64,000 nt of DNA, from the NCBI RefSeq assembly GCF_040654195.1, contig NZ_JBFAHM010000005.1:310001-374000 (forward strand), read 5' to 3'. This document shows positions 26,541 through 34,275 of this stretch, piece after piece; positions within the stretch are counted from its first letter, which is position 1; every line of letters starts with the position of its first letter. The notes beneath the pieces are model-generated. The model saw only the letters and a list, made by a program, of their open reading frames with translations. It had not been told where the DNA came from and did no database searches. Position numbers and translations under genes: made by a program. Source of the DNA: Hamadaea sp013361475 (GTDB taxonomy: Bacteria > Actinomycetota > Actinomycetes > Mycobacteriales > Micromonosporaceae).

Positions 26541-27326
26541 ATGACTTCCGCACAGCAAGCGATCCTGACGGATCTGAAGACGCACGGTCCGGCAACCGCC
26601 GCCGTGATCGCCGAACGCACCGGGCTTGGCTACTCCACCGTCACCGCCAGCCTGCGCAAAATCGCCGGCGCAGGACAGGTGCACCGCGACGACACCAGCA
26701 CCTGGACCGTCGCCGAACCCGCTGGGCCGACCGAGACGACCACGCCAGCAGCCACCGACCCCGCCTTCGCTGCTGCCGACCCCGCCGAGCACGGCGGAAG
26801 CGCCGACCCCACCACGCCTGCCACCCGGCAGCCTGACGACCACGCCGAACCGCAGCCCGAGCGGGCAGAACTCGCCGCAGCCGATCACGACCCGGACGAG
26901 CCCGCCGCAGCGGCGCAATCGCAGCCCGAGCAGGCCGAGGAGCCCGAGCCGGCTGACGACAACGAGACGACAGGGCCGAACGGTCCCGATGAGGACCACC
27001 CCATCAGCAGCCCCGCCACCACTTCCGCCATAGCTGACAGTGGACAGCCAGCCGCCGTGCCAGAGGACACGCCGCGCCGGCGGTACACCCGCTCAGGCAA
27101 GCCGGTGCGCAAGAAGCACCAGCTGCAAACCGAAGTACTGGCCTACCTGACCGCCCACCCCGGGCAGCAGCTCACCCCACACACCATCGGCAAGGCCATC
27201 GACGCCGCCGACGGGGCAGTCATCAACGCCTGCAACAAACTCGCCCACGACGCCAAGATTCAACGCGTCGAAACCACCAAGGCCATGTTCATCTACGCCC
27301 CCGACGACACCACCGACGTGAGCTGA
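26541..27326 (+). CDS. Two-winged-helix protein with long acidic linker
   Basis: The 261-residue protein has an N-terminal winged helix (residues 1-60; ILTDLKTHGPATAAVIAERT, then GYSTVTASLRKIAGAGQV). A strongly acidic Pro/Ala/Glu-rich linker follows (about 65-215). The C-terminal winged helix is RRRYTRSGKPVRKKHQLQTE, then TPHTIGKAIDAADGAVINAC. It looks like a DNA-bridging or regulatory protein rather than an enzyme. The N-terminal domain resembles the start of the MoxR-type ATPase at 29969, which also begins with a small wHTH. ATG 26541 follows gaggag. Confidence 0.55.
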   Translation: MTSAQQAILTDLKTHGPATAAVIAERTGLGYSTVTASLRKIAGAGQVHRDDTSTWTVAEPAGPTETTTPAATDPAFAAADPAEHGGSADPTTPATRQPDDHAEPQPERAELAAADHDPDEPAAAAQSQPEQAEEPEPADDNETTGPNGPDEDHPISSPATTSAIADSGQPAAVPEDTPRRRYTRSGKPVRKKHQLQTEVLAYLTAHPGQQLTPHTIGKAIDAADGAVINACNKLAHDAKIQRVETTKAMFIYAPDDTTDVS

Positions 27327-27483
27327 CCGAACACCCGCCCGGCGGTGGACAGGGGCGCCACACGACCGTGGCATCTCTGCCCACCACATCGGGCTCGTCC
27401 GGTCGGCCCGCAAATGTCGCAACGGCCAAGCCGGCCCACGGCAAGCCCGACCACCCGAAATCCAACTACCGCAAGGAGGCCCT

Positions 27484-27807
27484 ATGTCCCCGCCCTTGGC
27501 CGCCGTCGCGCACACCCTGCCCGCCGACGTCGCCGCCGAGGTCGCCACATGGCACGCCCGATACGCCGTGGCCATCGCCGACAACAACGCCCGCGACCTG
27601 GAAGAGGCGGAGATCGAGGCGAAGGCGATCCTCACCGACGTCGCGCACGCGCTCAGCTGTCAACCGGCTGGGCTGACACTGCCCCGCGTGAGCCTGGAAC
27701 GGGTGACCGGCCGGCAGCTCGACGACGCCGACCTGCATCGCATGGCGGCCGCCGTCGAGCACTCCACCATCCCAGAGGCATTGGCCACCATCGCCGACCA
27801 CCTGTAG
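27484..27807 (+). CDS. Small helical protein of unknown function
   Basis: This 107-residue protein starts at ATG 27484 behind aaggagg, a strong ribosome site. It is predicted almost all helical (VAAEVATWHARYAVAIADNN, EAEIEAKAILTDVAHALSC) without membrane segments. I do not recognise it. It is followed at once by a perfect hairpin, so it forms its own unit. Confidence 0.55.
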   Translation: MSPPLAAVAHTLPADVAAEVATWHARYAVAIADNNARDLEEAEIEAKAILTDVAHALSCQPAGLTLPRVSLERVTGRQLDDADLHRMAAAVEHSTIPEALATIADHL

Positions 27808-27826
27808 CCCCAACCCACCGAACGAC

Positions 27827-27860
27827 AGGAAGGCGCTGGTAACCAGACCAGCGCCTTCCT
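27827..27860 (+). terminator. Perfect 14-bp hairpin
   Basis: The arms aggaaggcgctggt and accagcgccttcct flank a 6-base loop, 19 bases after the preceding stop and followed by cgtg. Confidence 0.75.
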
Positions 27861-27967
27861 CGTGACCCCACCGGCAAAGCGTCGGCGTGGTTCGGCTCGC
27901 GAATCTGCCGGCCACCCGGCCAGCCCAGCCGGACACGCGATGCCAAGGTCTGCGGAAGGAAACCCCG

Positions 27968-28675
27968 ATGTTGCAACCTGAATCCATGCCGTGCCCACAC
28001 TGCCCATGGCGGCGCGACATTCGCCCAACTCTGACCGGCCAGCAGATCCTTGCCCTTCGCGACAGCTGCGGGGCCAGAGGCGACGAAGCCGGCCTCACCG
28101 CGCCGATGATCGCCTGCGTCCTCGGCGACCAGCAACGACCCTGCGTGGCGTGGCTGGCCGCCCACGGAGCCGAGCACCTCGGTGTCCGGTTCCTCGTCGC
28201 CACTGGCCAGCTACCCAGCGGCGCGCTCAAGCCCCAACCCGGCTGGCCCGCCTGCTACGCGAACCTGCAGGAACTCGCCGAGGCCCACACTGCGACGAGC
28301 CTGGCCGACCTGGCTGGCGGCGAGGTGGAACCCGAACCTGACCTCGACGTGCATGACCCAGCCACCGGCCGGGCGCGGCTCATGAAAGAGCTGTGCAGCA
28401 CCTGCATTCTCAAGCCCGGCGATCTCATGCACCTCGGCCCGGACTACCTGCGCCAGTTCCTGGCACACGCTCGCGCCCGTGGCTCGTTTGTCATCTGCCA
28501 CCAAACCCTGCCCGGCATGAGCGAGCCGCCACTACCGCCGGCGATCTGCCGCGGCTTCGCCAACAGCTACGACACACCAGCCCTGCAGATCGCCGCCAGC
28601 CGCGGCTTCGACGAGATACCCGCGCCTGCGACACCCACCACCGGCCAGCCGCGCACCCGCCAGGACGCGGCGTAG
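27968..28675 (+). CDS. DUF6283-like Cys-rich protein with a second Cys domain
   Basis: This 235-residue protein opens with MPCPHCPWRRDIRPTL, the CxxCPWRxD signature of DUF6283-like proteins. A later RPCVAWLAAHG belongs to the same domain. The C-terminal half has a second set of residues: LCSTCILKPGDLMHL, FVICHQTLPG and ICRGFANSYDT. The pattern Cys-x2-Cys then C-H and C-R-G suggests a second metal or redox site. The two halves look like related, divergent modules. These proteins are common cargo on actinobacterial elements and phages; function is unknown. Confidence 0.65.
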   Translation: MLQPESMPCPHCPWRRDIRPTLTGQQILALRDSCGARGDEAGLTAPMIACVLGDQQRPCVAWLAAHGAEHLGVRFLVATGQLPSGALKPQPGWPACYANLQELAEAHTATSLADLAGGEVEPEPDLDVHDPATGRARLMKELCSTCILKPGDLMHLGPDYLRQFLAHARARGSFVICHQTLPGMSEPPLPPAICRGFANSYDTPALQIAASRGFDEIPAPATPTTGQPRTRQDAA

Positions 28676-28871
28676 CGGCAGCCGCCAGCGGATCATGCGC
28701 GCTTGCCACGCGTCAGTCGCTCGCCGCCGCCAAAAATCGTGCATTGCGCATGCGTGCTGCCAGGCAGAGCCGGATCGGGGCCCGCCGCAGCACCACCACT
28801 TCCGACAGCCACATCCGCCGTCGTACCGCGCCGGCGCCGTCACCACGCCCATCACGGAGAGGAACACCATC

Positions 28872-29651
28872 ATGAGCAGCCCAACATCGGCCACTCGCGT
28901 TCGCCGCTCCCGCAGGAGCCACAACCCGGCCACCACCAACCCTGACAGGGCAGCCAAAGCCGTCGCGACCGCCCAGGTGATCGGCCAGCGCGTCGAGGTC
29001 CTCATCGGCCACCTGGCAAGCCTGGACCCGCAGCAACTCGCCGAGGTCGCCGAACCCGTGCTGGAACGGCTGCAGGCCGTCGTGTCCAACATTCACCAAC
29101 TGCACACCGTGTTCGAAGGCTGGGCCGCCGACCACGCCGAACCCATCAACCACCGCGACGCCACCGGACAGGCGGCCGGCAATCAGTCCACGCCCTCGCT
29201 CGCTGGCAGTGAACCGCCCGCCGTCGTCGTCGAGACTCCGGCTCCCGCCAATTCCACGCCCCACCAACACATGCACACCACCTCACCCAGCGGGCAAGAC
29301 AGCGACGAGCCGGCAAACACCTGCGACCATCCAGACGCCACATCGCAGCCCCATGGCGCGCTCAAGCCCACCACCCGTGCGACAGCCACGGATCCCGCCA
29401 CCGCCGCCCACCCCGATAACGCTGACGCACCCGCCGCCGCCCCGAACTCTGGCGGGCCGGCTCGGCAATCAACACCGCTGCTCACCGTCGCAGACCTGCG
29501 CCATGCGCTCGACGCCATAACCGATGACACCCCCATCCGCATCCTGCACGGCGGCAGGACCTACGCGCTGGGCATGCCCACCGCCGACGGTCACCTTGTC
29601 GTGATCGACCTTGCCACTCACGACACCCCGGACGTCACACCGCTCGGCTGA
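28872..29651 (+). CDS. Unknown protein with disordered middle
   Basis: This 259-residue protein starts at ATG 28872 behind gagaggaacacc. The N terminus is basic (ATRVRRSRRSHNP). A helical stretch of about residues 30-85 (TAQVIGQRVEVLIGHLASLD) suggests coiled coil. A long Pro/Thr/Ser/His-rich linker follows (about 90-195). The C-terminal domain of about 60 residues reads LLTVADLRHALDAITDDTPI and ends in a beta pair. Small domains of that kind occur at the C terminus of many element proteins; I cannot name it. Confidence 0.5.
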   Translation: MSSPTSATRVRRSRRSHNPATTNPDRAAKAVATAQVIGQRVEVLIGHLASLDPQQLAEVAEPVLERLQAVVSNIHQLHTVFEGWAADHAEPINHRDATGQAAGNQSTPSLAGSEPPAVVVETPAPANSTPHQHMHTTSPSGQDSDEPANTCDHPDATSQPHGALKPTTRATATDPATAAHPDNADAPAAAPNSGGPARQSTPLLTVADLRHALDAITDDTPIRILHGGRTYALGMPTADGHLVVIDLATHDTPDVTPLG

Positions 29652-29862
29652 GCCCATTGCACGAGACCACCGCCTGCTCCGCAGCTGTGCTCTCTGCCAG
29701 CTGCACCTGAACCTCAACCCTGCCCCGGACACCACCTTCTGCCTCGCACGACGACAACTGACCAGACATCAAAGTGTCTGCCGCACGTGTGAGCGCACCG
29801 TGCGAGCGCCGCACAGCTGCCCGGCTCCGGCCCCAGGCAGCGACCCCCAGTTCCACCCACCC

Positions 29863-29902
29863 AAGGGGTCGCGCCAGGGCAACGGCCCCGGCGCGACCCC
29901 TT
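29863..29902 (+). terminator. Perfect 13-bp hairpin with 14-base loop
   Basis: The arms aaggggtcgcgcc and ggcgcgacccctt pair perfectly. The hairpin lies in the 317-base gap 29652-29968, before the MoxR-type gene. A short Cys-containing reading frame overlaps this gap (about 29656-29880) but has no usual start codon. Confidence 0.6.
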
Positions 29903-29968
29903 CCCCAACCCTTTGGGAGGGAACGCTGTGCGACACCGACCACACCACCCACACGATGGGGCGAGGCG

Positions 29969-31051
29969 ATGACGACGCCAACCCCACCGAAGCTCAACCG
30001 TTCCGGCACAGTCAAGCTAGGCCCGAACGAGCTGCGCAACGACATCCTGGCGCTGCTCGCCCGCCATCCCGACAAAGCCTTCACGATCGCCGAGATCTGC
30101 GCCGGGATCCAGCGCACCAGCGGCGCGGTGCCCCTGGCCGCCAAGCGGCTGGTCGAGCTCGGGCACGCCGTCAACGTCGGCAACACGTTCCAGTTCGCCG
30201 CCGGCACCGCCACACTCCCAGCACCCGCCGCCACAGCCACGGCGGCGGGCAAGCCCGTGCCGATCCTGCGCCCGAACGGACAGCAGTACTACCCCCGGCG
30301 GCTGGCCGGCGGGACGGACGTCGAAATCCTGCGCCGTCTGCGGACAGCGGGCATCCCGGCGCTGCTCTACGGGCCGCCCGGCACCGGCAAGACCTCACTG
30401 CTGGAGGCAGCGTTCCCCGACCTGATCACCCTCGCCGGTGACGAGGACACCACCGTCGGGGATCTGGTCGGGGACTACGTGCCCGACGGGGCCGGCGGTT
30501 ACCGGTGGGTCGACGGGCCGCTGACCGTCGCGATGAGCACCGGCGCGGTACTGCTCGCCGACGACGCCACCCTGATCAGCCCCAAAGTGCTCGCCGCGCT
30601 GTATCCGGCGATGGACGGCCGCGGCGAGATCACGGTGAAAGCCCACGGCGCCCGCACCGTCCAAGCCGCCGCCGGGTTCTACGTCGTGGCCGGCCACAAC
30701 CCAGGCGCACACGGGGCAATCCTCACCGAAGCCCTCGCGTCGCGGTTCACCGCGCAGATCGAAGTGTCGACCGACTACGACCTGGCGCAACATCTGGGCG
30801 TCGACAAACGGCTCGTCGCCGCAGCCCGCGTGCTGTCGGGCAAAACCAAGACAGGGGAAGCCGGCTGGGCGCCGCAGATGCGAGAACTGCTCGGCGCCCA
30901 CCGCCTCGCCGGCCAGATAGGCCTCGACCACGCCGTGGCCAACCTGATCGGCGCCGCGCCACCCGAAGACCGCGACGAGGTCATCGCCGCGCTCACCAAG
31001 GCATTCCGCAAACCGCCGCTGCCGCCGCTGTCCATCGGCAACCAGATCTAG
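29969..31051 (+). CDS. MoxR/CbbQ-type AAA ATPase with N-terminal winged helix
   Basis: This 360-residue protein has an N-terminal wHTH of about 60 residues (LRNDILALLARHPDKAFTIA, then SGAVPLAAKRLVELG). The AAA core follows. Walker A is GPPGTGKTSLLEA near residue 134, Walker B is GAVLLADDATLISP near 195, and the sensor region is FYVVAGHNPGAHGA. MoxR-type ATPases act as chaperones or metal-insertion motors with VWA partners. The next gene encodes such a partner, starting 29 bases downstream, so the two probably form a complex. The DNA-binding-like N terminus is not typical of MoxR proteins. Confidence 0.8.
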   Translation: MTTPTPPKLNRSGTVKLGPNELRNDILALLARHPDKAFTIAEICAGIQRTSGAVPLAAKRLVELGHAVNVGNTFQFAAGTATLPAPAATATAAGKPVPILRPNGQQYYPRRLAGGTDVEILRRLRTAGIPALLYGPPGTGKTSLLEAAFPDLITLAGDEDTTVGDLVGDYVPDGAGGYRWVDGPLTVAMSTGAVLLADDATLISPKVLAALYPAMDGRGEITVKAHGARTVQAAAGFYVVAGHNPGAHGAILTEALASRFTAQIEVSTDYDLAQHLGVDKRLVAAARVLSGKTKTGEAGWAPQMRELLGAHRLAGQIGLDHAVANLIGAAPPEDRDEVIAALTKAFRKPPLPPLSIGNQI

Positions 31052-31080
31052 CGCCCCCTCACCAAGACAGGAGACCCTCG

Positions 31081-32745
31081 TTGGCCTCACACGTCACAAC
31101 TGCGGGCACGGCGATCACACATCCGCCGATCGCCGCCGACTGGAAACCCTGGTCGGACACCTGGACCAAGCTCGTTGGGAGGGTGAGCCCTCGCCGGGAC
31201 CTGACCGTCATCGTCACCCCCGGCGCCGGCCAAGGCTCACCGGCGTGCATGACAGTCCCCGACGCCACCATCGAAGTCAACGCCGACCACGTCACCGTCG
31301 ACCCCACCGCCGTCGATCCCACCGACCTGACGATGCGGCCCCTCTACGCCACCGGCTGGGGTCTGCTGATCCACGAAGCCGCACACGCCGACCACACCCA
31401 CTGGCCCGAAGCCGCCGCCGGCAACCGCGACCCCCGAGTCGTCGACGCGGCGATGCTGCTCGAGGAAGCCCGCTGCGAACATCGCCACCTCGCCCGGCGG
31501 CCCCGCGACCGGCAATGGCTGACCGCGGCCACCACCGAACTCCTCCTGGACATCCCGCCCCTGCTCAGCCGGGCCGACGCCGCCACCGCCGCCGCCCTGC
31601 TGCTCGCCCGCGTCGACGCCGGCATCCTGACCGCAGACGCGGCCGCCGACGCACGGCGAGCCATCCGCGCCATCCTGGGCGGCAAACTTCTCACCAAACT
31701 CCAGAAGATCTGGCGCCGGGCCCTACGGACCCGCGACGACGACCACCACGCCATGATCGAATGGGGCGACCAGTGGATTCGCGCCCTGGGCCATGTCGCC
31801 CACCAGCTGACACCAGGCGCCGCCGACAGCCTCCGGGAAGCGATCGAGGCAATCGTCGCGGTCATCGCCGCCCAGTTGCACGCCGACGCGGTCGACGCGC
31901 GCAACGAACTGGCCCGCCGCCAGCGCGCCGGCCACAACGCCACCGAACAAGCCATCCGCGCCGCGGCGAAAAGAGCCGCCGAGCAACTTTTCGGCCGGCC
32001 GCCCGCCACCCTTGTGACCCGGCCACCGGCCGAGGCTGAACGCGCCGCCGGCACGAAACTGACCCGCGCCCTGCGTGACGCGGCCCTACGCGAACCCACG
32101 GTGACCGTCGGCACCGCACCGATCCCACCCGGCCGGCTACGCGTGCGGGCCGCGATGAGCAACCAGATCCAAGCCCGCATGGGCCAGACCCCGACAAGCG
32201 AGCCGTGGCGGCGCAAAACCCGCCAACCCAACCCGCGTCCGCCGCTGCGTATCGGCATCGCCGTCGACGTCTCCGGCAGCATGGCCCGCTTCCTCGACCC
32301 GGCCGCCGTCACCACCTGGCTGCTCGCGAACGCCACCAGCCGGCTCCCCGGATCGGCCACCGCAACGGTGATCTTCGGCGACCAGACACGAGCCATCACC
32401 CGCCCCGGTCAATCCCTGGCCGGGGTGCCGATCCTGCCCCAAGACGGCGCCACCGAAGGGCTGCTCACCGCCATCGACGCACTCGACCACCAACTGGGCC
32501 TATCGGCGGCCGGGCACAGCGCCCGCATGCTCGTCATCGTCAGCGACGGAGGACTCGGCCTCCACGAACTCGCGTTGTGCCAAGGCCGCCTCGACCGGCT
32601 CGCCCGCGAAGGCTGCGGCCTGCTGTGGATCGGACCGCAAAACAGCCGCCCCCTGCACGGTGGGCGCATCGTCCTGGCCGACAACACCACCTCCATCGCC
32701 GACCTGATCACCAGCGCCGCCGTCGACGCCCTACGCGACCGCTGA
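31081..32745 (+). CDS. VWA protein with HEXXH metallopeptidase-like N-terminal domain
   Basis: This 554-residue protein starts at TTG 31081 behind acaggagacc. The N-terminal region (about 1-200) carries LLIHEAAHADHTHW, an HEXXH zinc motif at about residue 98, and AMLLEEARCEHR about 30 residues later as a possible third ligand. A helical middle follows. The C-terminal von Willebrand A domain has the MIDAS motif DVSGSMA near 396 and a VSDGG loop near 488. Putative metallopeptidase plus VWA proteins paired with MoxR ATPases are known, but substrates are mostly unknown. It is the natural partner of the ATPase at 29969. Confidence 0.8.
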   Translation: MASHVTTAGTAITHPPIAADWKPWSDTWTKLVGRVSPRRDLTVIVTPGAGQGSPACMTVPDATIEVNADHVTVDPTAVDPTDLTMRPLYATGWGLLIHEAAHADHTHWPEAAAGNRDPRVVDAAMLLEEARCEHRHLARRPRDRQWLTAATTELLLDIPPLLSRADAATAAALLLARVDAGILTADAAADARRAIRAILGGKLLTKLQKIWRRALRTRDDDHHAMIEWGDQWIRALGHVAHQLTPGAADSLREAIEAIVAVIAAQLHADAVDARNELARRQRAGHNATEQAIRAAAKRAAEQLFGRPPATLVTRPPAEAERAAGTKLTRALRDAALREPTVTVGTAPIPPGRLRVRAAMSNQIQARMGQTPTSEPWRRKTRQPNPRPPLRIGIAVDVSGSMARFLDPAAVTTWLLANATSRLPGSATATVIFGDQTRAITRPGQSLAGVPILPQDGATEGLLTAIDALDHQLGLSAAGHSARMLVIVSDGGLGLHELALCQGRLDRLAREGCGLLWIGPQNSRPLHGGRIVLADNTTSIADLITSAAVDALRDR

Positions 32746-32797
32746 CCACCAGCCCAGGCCCGCCGACACCGGCCTCCCATCCAGCTGGGCTGTCGAT

Positions 32798-32829
32798 GAC
32801 TTGATCAGGCGGCCGATTCGCGGCCCCAT
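32798..32829 (+). promoter_or_regulatory. Shared promoter-like element (copy 4)
   Basis: The sequence gacttgatc is at 32798-32806 and cccat at 32825-32829. Spacing is identical to copies 1-3. A perfect hairpin (32841-32870) follows before the gene. Confidence 0.45.
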
Positions 32830-32840
32830 ACAGAAACCAG

Positions 32841-32870
32841 CGGGACGGCCGGTCACCACCGGCCGTCCCG
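32841..32870 (+). terminator. Perfect 12-bp hairpin between promoter element and gene
   Basis: The arms cgggacggccgg and ccggccgtcccg flank the loop tcacca. Because it lies downstream of the promoter-like element and upstream of the ATG at 32902, it may act as an attenuator in the leader. It could also end the VWA transcript. Confidence 0.5.
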
Positions 32871-32901
32871 CGCACAGCACCACGACAAGGAGCAACCCAC
32901 C

Positions 32902-32976
32902 ATGAGCACACCATCAGCGGTCCCTACACCGCGCCAGCAAGACTCCGCCAGCCACAGCCGCGAGGCGGACCGATGA
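32902..32976 (+). CDS. 24-residue leader ORF coupled to the next gene
   Basis: A short frame (begins MSTPSAVPTPRQQ) has a good ribosome site (aaggag). It ends in an ATGA overlap with the start of the next gene at 32973. It may be a translational leader; the peptide itself shows no motif. Confidence 0.35.
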   Translation: MSTPSAVPTPRQQDSASHSREADR

Positions 32977-33896
32977 CCCGCGTGCGTACGGTCCGCGCCC
33001 TGACCTGCCATGCGAACCTGACCTGCGGCCACAACCTCCACATAGGCGTCCACGGCTTCTACCCCGTCGCGGCGCTCTGCCCGGCCTGCCCGCCGCAATC
33101 CGCGTCCTGGATCACCAGCCAGGCCATCCTCACCGACGACCGAGCCCTGGTCAGTAAGACCGACCCGCTGCCCGAACCGTGGACCGTCACCGTCGACCAG
33201 CCACCCGCCGTCCAGCCACCGGCTTGGCAGACCTACACCATCGCCATCCACACCGCCCGCCGTCACAACGATTACGACAGTCCCGACGAGTACGTCCTGA
33301 ACGCACCGAGCGTCACCGACGCGATGGTGCTCGCCGCGCGCGCCGCCACCGCCGGTGAACAGTGCGGCATCGAGGCCCTCATCGCGATCGACGACGACGG
33401 GCTCCCCACCATCCATGTCGTGTGCGCCCGCACCGGCATGCCCACCCATCCGGCCGACACACCGGGTCTGGCATGGACCGACCTGCGAACTGACACCCCA
33501 ACCCCGCAATCAGCCACCAGCCACGACCCAGCCCTCGACACGGCATCGAGCGGATCCCGCCGTGCCCACACTTGCACGACGGGCGGCCTGAGCGGGCCTG
33601 CATTCCCCGATCACGCCGAACAAGTGCAGCGGGCCCTCAGCGGCCTCGCCGATGCCATCACCCGAATCCAAGGCCGACAAGACCAACGCGACAAACAAGC
33701 GCTCGACCTGGTACGGCTCGCCGGCCTCGACGTGCAGGACATCATCGACACAATCGGAGGGGGCCGCATCGATGTGGTCGAGGAACTGACCAAAATCTCC
33801 ACCTGGCTCGCCGGCAACGTCAACGGCCAGTCCCGCCTTGTAGGCGAACTGACCCGCGCCATCGCAGCCGCGATCAACGAACTGACCGCCTCGTGA
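32973..33896 (+). CDS. Unknown protein with Cys-rich N terminus and helical C terminus
   Basis: This 307-residue protein starts at ATG 32973, overlapping the leader ORF stop. The N-terminal region has LTCHANLTCGHNLHIGVHG and ALCPACPP, possible zinc ligands. The middle includes AWQTYTIAIHTARRHNDYDS. The C-terminal 90 residues are predicted helical, with QVQRALSGLADAITRIQGRQ and ISTWLAGNVNGQSRLVGELT. No family is recognised. The stop overlaps a short GTG-started frame. Confidence 0.5.
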   Translation: MTRVRTVRALTCHANLTCGHNLHIGVHGFYPVAALCPACPPQSASWITSQAILTDDRALVSKTDPLPEPWTVTVDQPPAVQPPAWQTYTIAIHTARRHNDYDSPDEYVLNAPSVTDAMVLAARAATAGEQCGIEALIAIDDDGLPTIHVVCARTGMPTHPADTPGLAWTDLRTDTPTPQSATSHDPALDTASSGSRRAHTCTTGGLSGPAFPDHAEQVQRALSGLADAITRIQGRQDQRDKQALDLVRLAGLDVQDIIDTIGGGRIDVVEELTKISTWLAGNVNGQSRLVGELTRAIAAAINELTAS

Positions 33897-34156
33897 ACCA
33901 CGCCACCCCAAGACGGGATCGGCTATCCGCCAGACGCCCACCGCCTCTTCACGATCTCGCGGCGACCCAGCAATCTCAGCAGCCGCAGGGCAACGACAAC
34001 GGCAGGGCCCACACCAACGTCGACGACATCCTCCGGCTCGTCGACGGCGATTTGATATGCGTACGCATTCGCCAGGGGCACGACGATCCCTCAGCGTGGC
34101 TGCGTTCACCAGCTCGGTGGCACCCGGCGACAAGCCGAATGTTCACCCACCTGTGA
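33893..34156 (+). CDS. Small unknown protein
   Basis: A GTG at 33893 overlaps the previous stop (GTGA). The 87-residue product is basic at first (PRRDRLSARRPPP). It has a more protein-like second half (NVDDILRLVDGDLICVRIRQ, then HDDPSAWLRSPARWHPA). It could be a real coupled gene or the truncated start of a longer one. The secreted nuclease begins 119 bases later. Confidence 0.35.
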   Translation: MNHATPRRDRLSARRPPPLHDLAATQQSQQPQGNDNGRAHTNVDDILRLVDGDLICVRIRQGHDDPSAWLRSPARWHPATSRMFTHL

Positions 34157-34275
34157 CAGCGCGTTCGCGGCAGGCCCGATTTACGTCGACCGTCGTGCCT
34201 GGACACTTCCCTCAGACCGCTCACACAATTGGCGTGGGTCAATCCGTCACGCCGACTCGGAGGAGTGTCTTGTCG

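Noticed and set aside
29656..29880. Short Cys-containing reading frame (CALC ... CRTC) before the MoxR-type gene
   Set aside because: No usual start codon or ribosome site; it would begin at ATT and runs through a hairpin into the next gene in the wrong frame.
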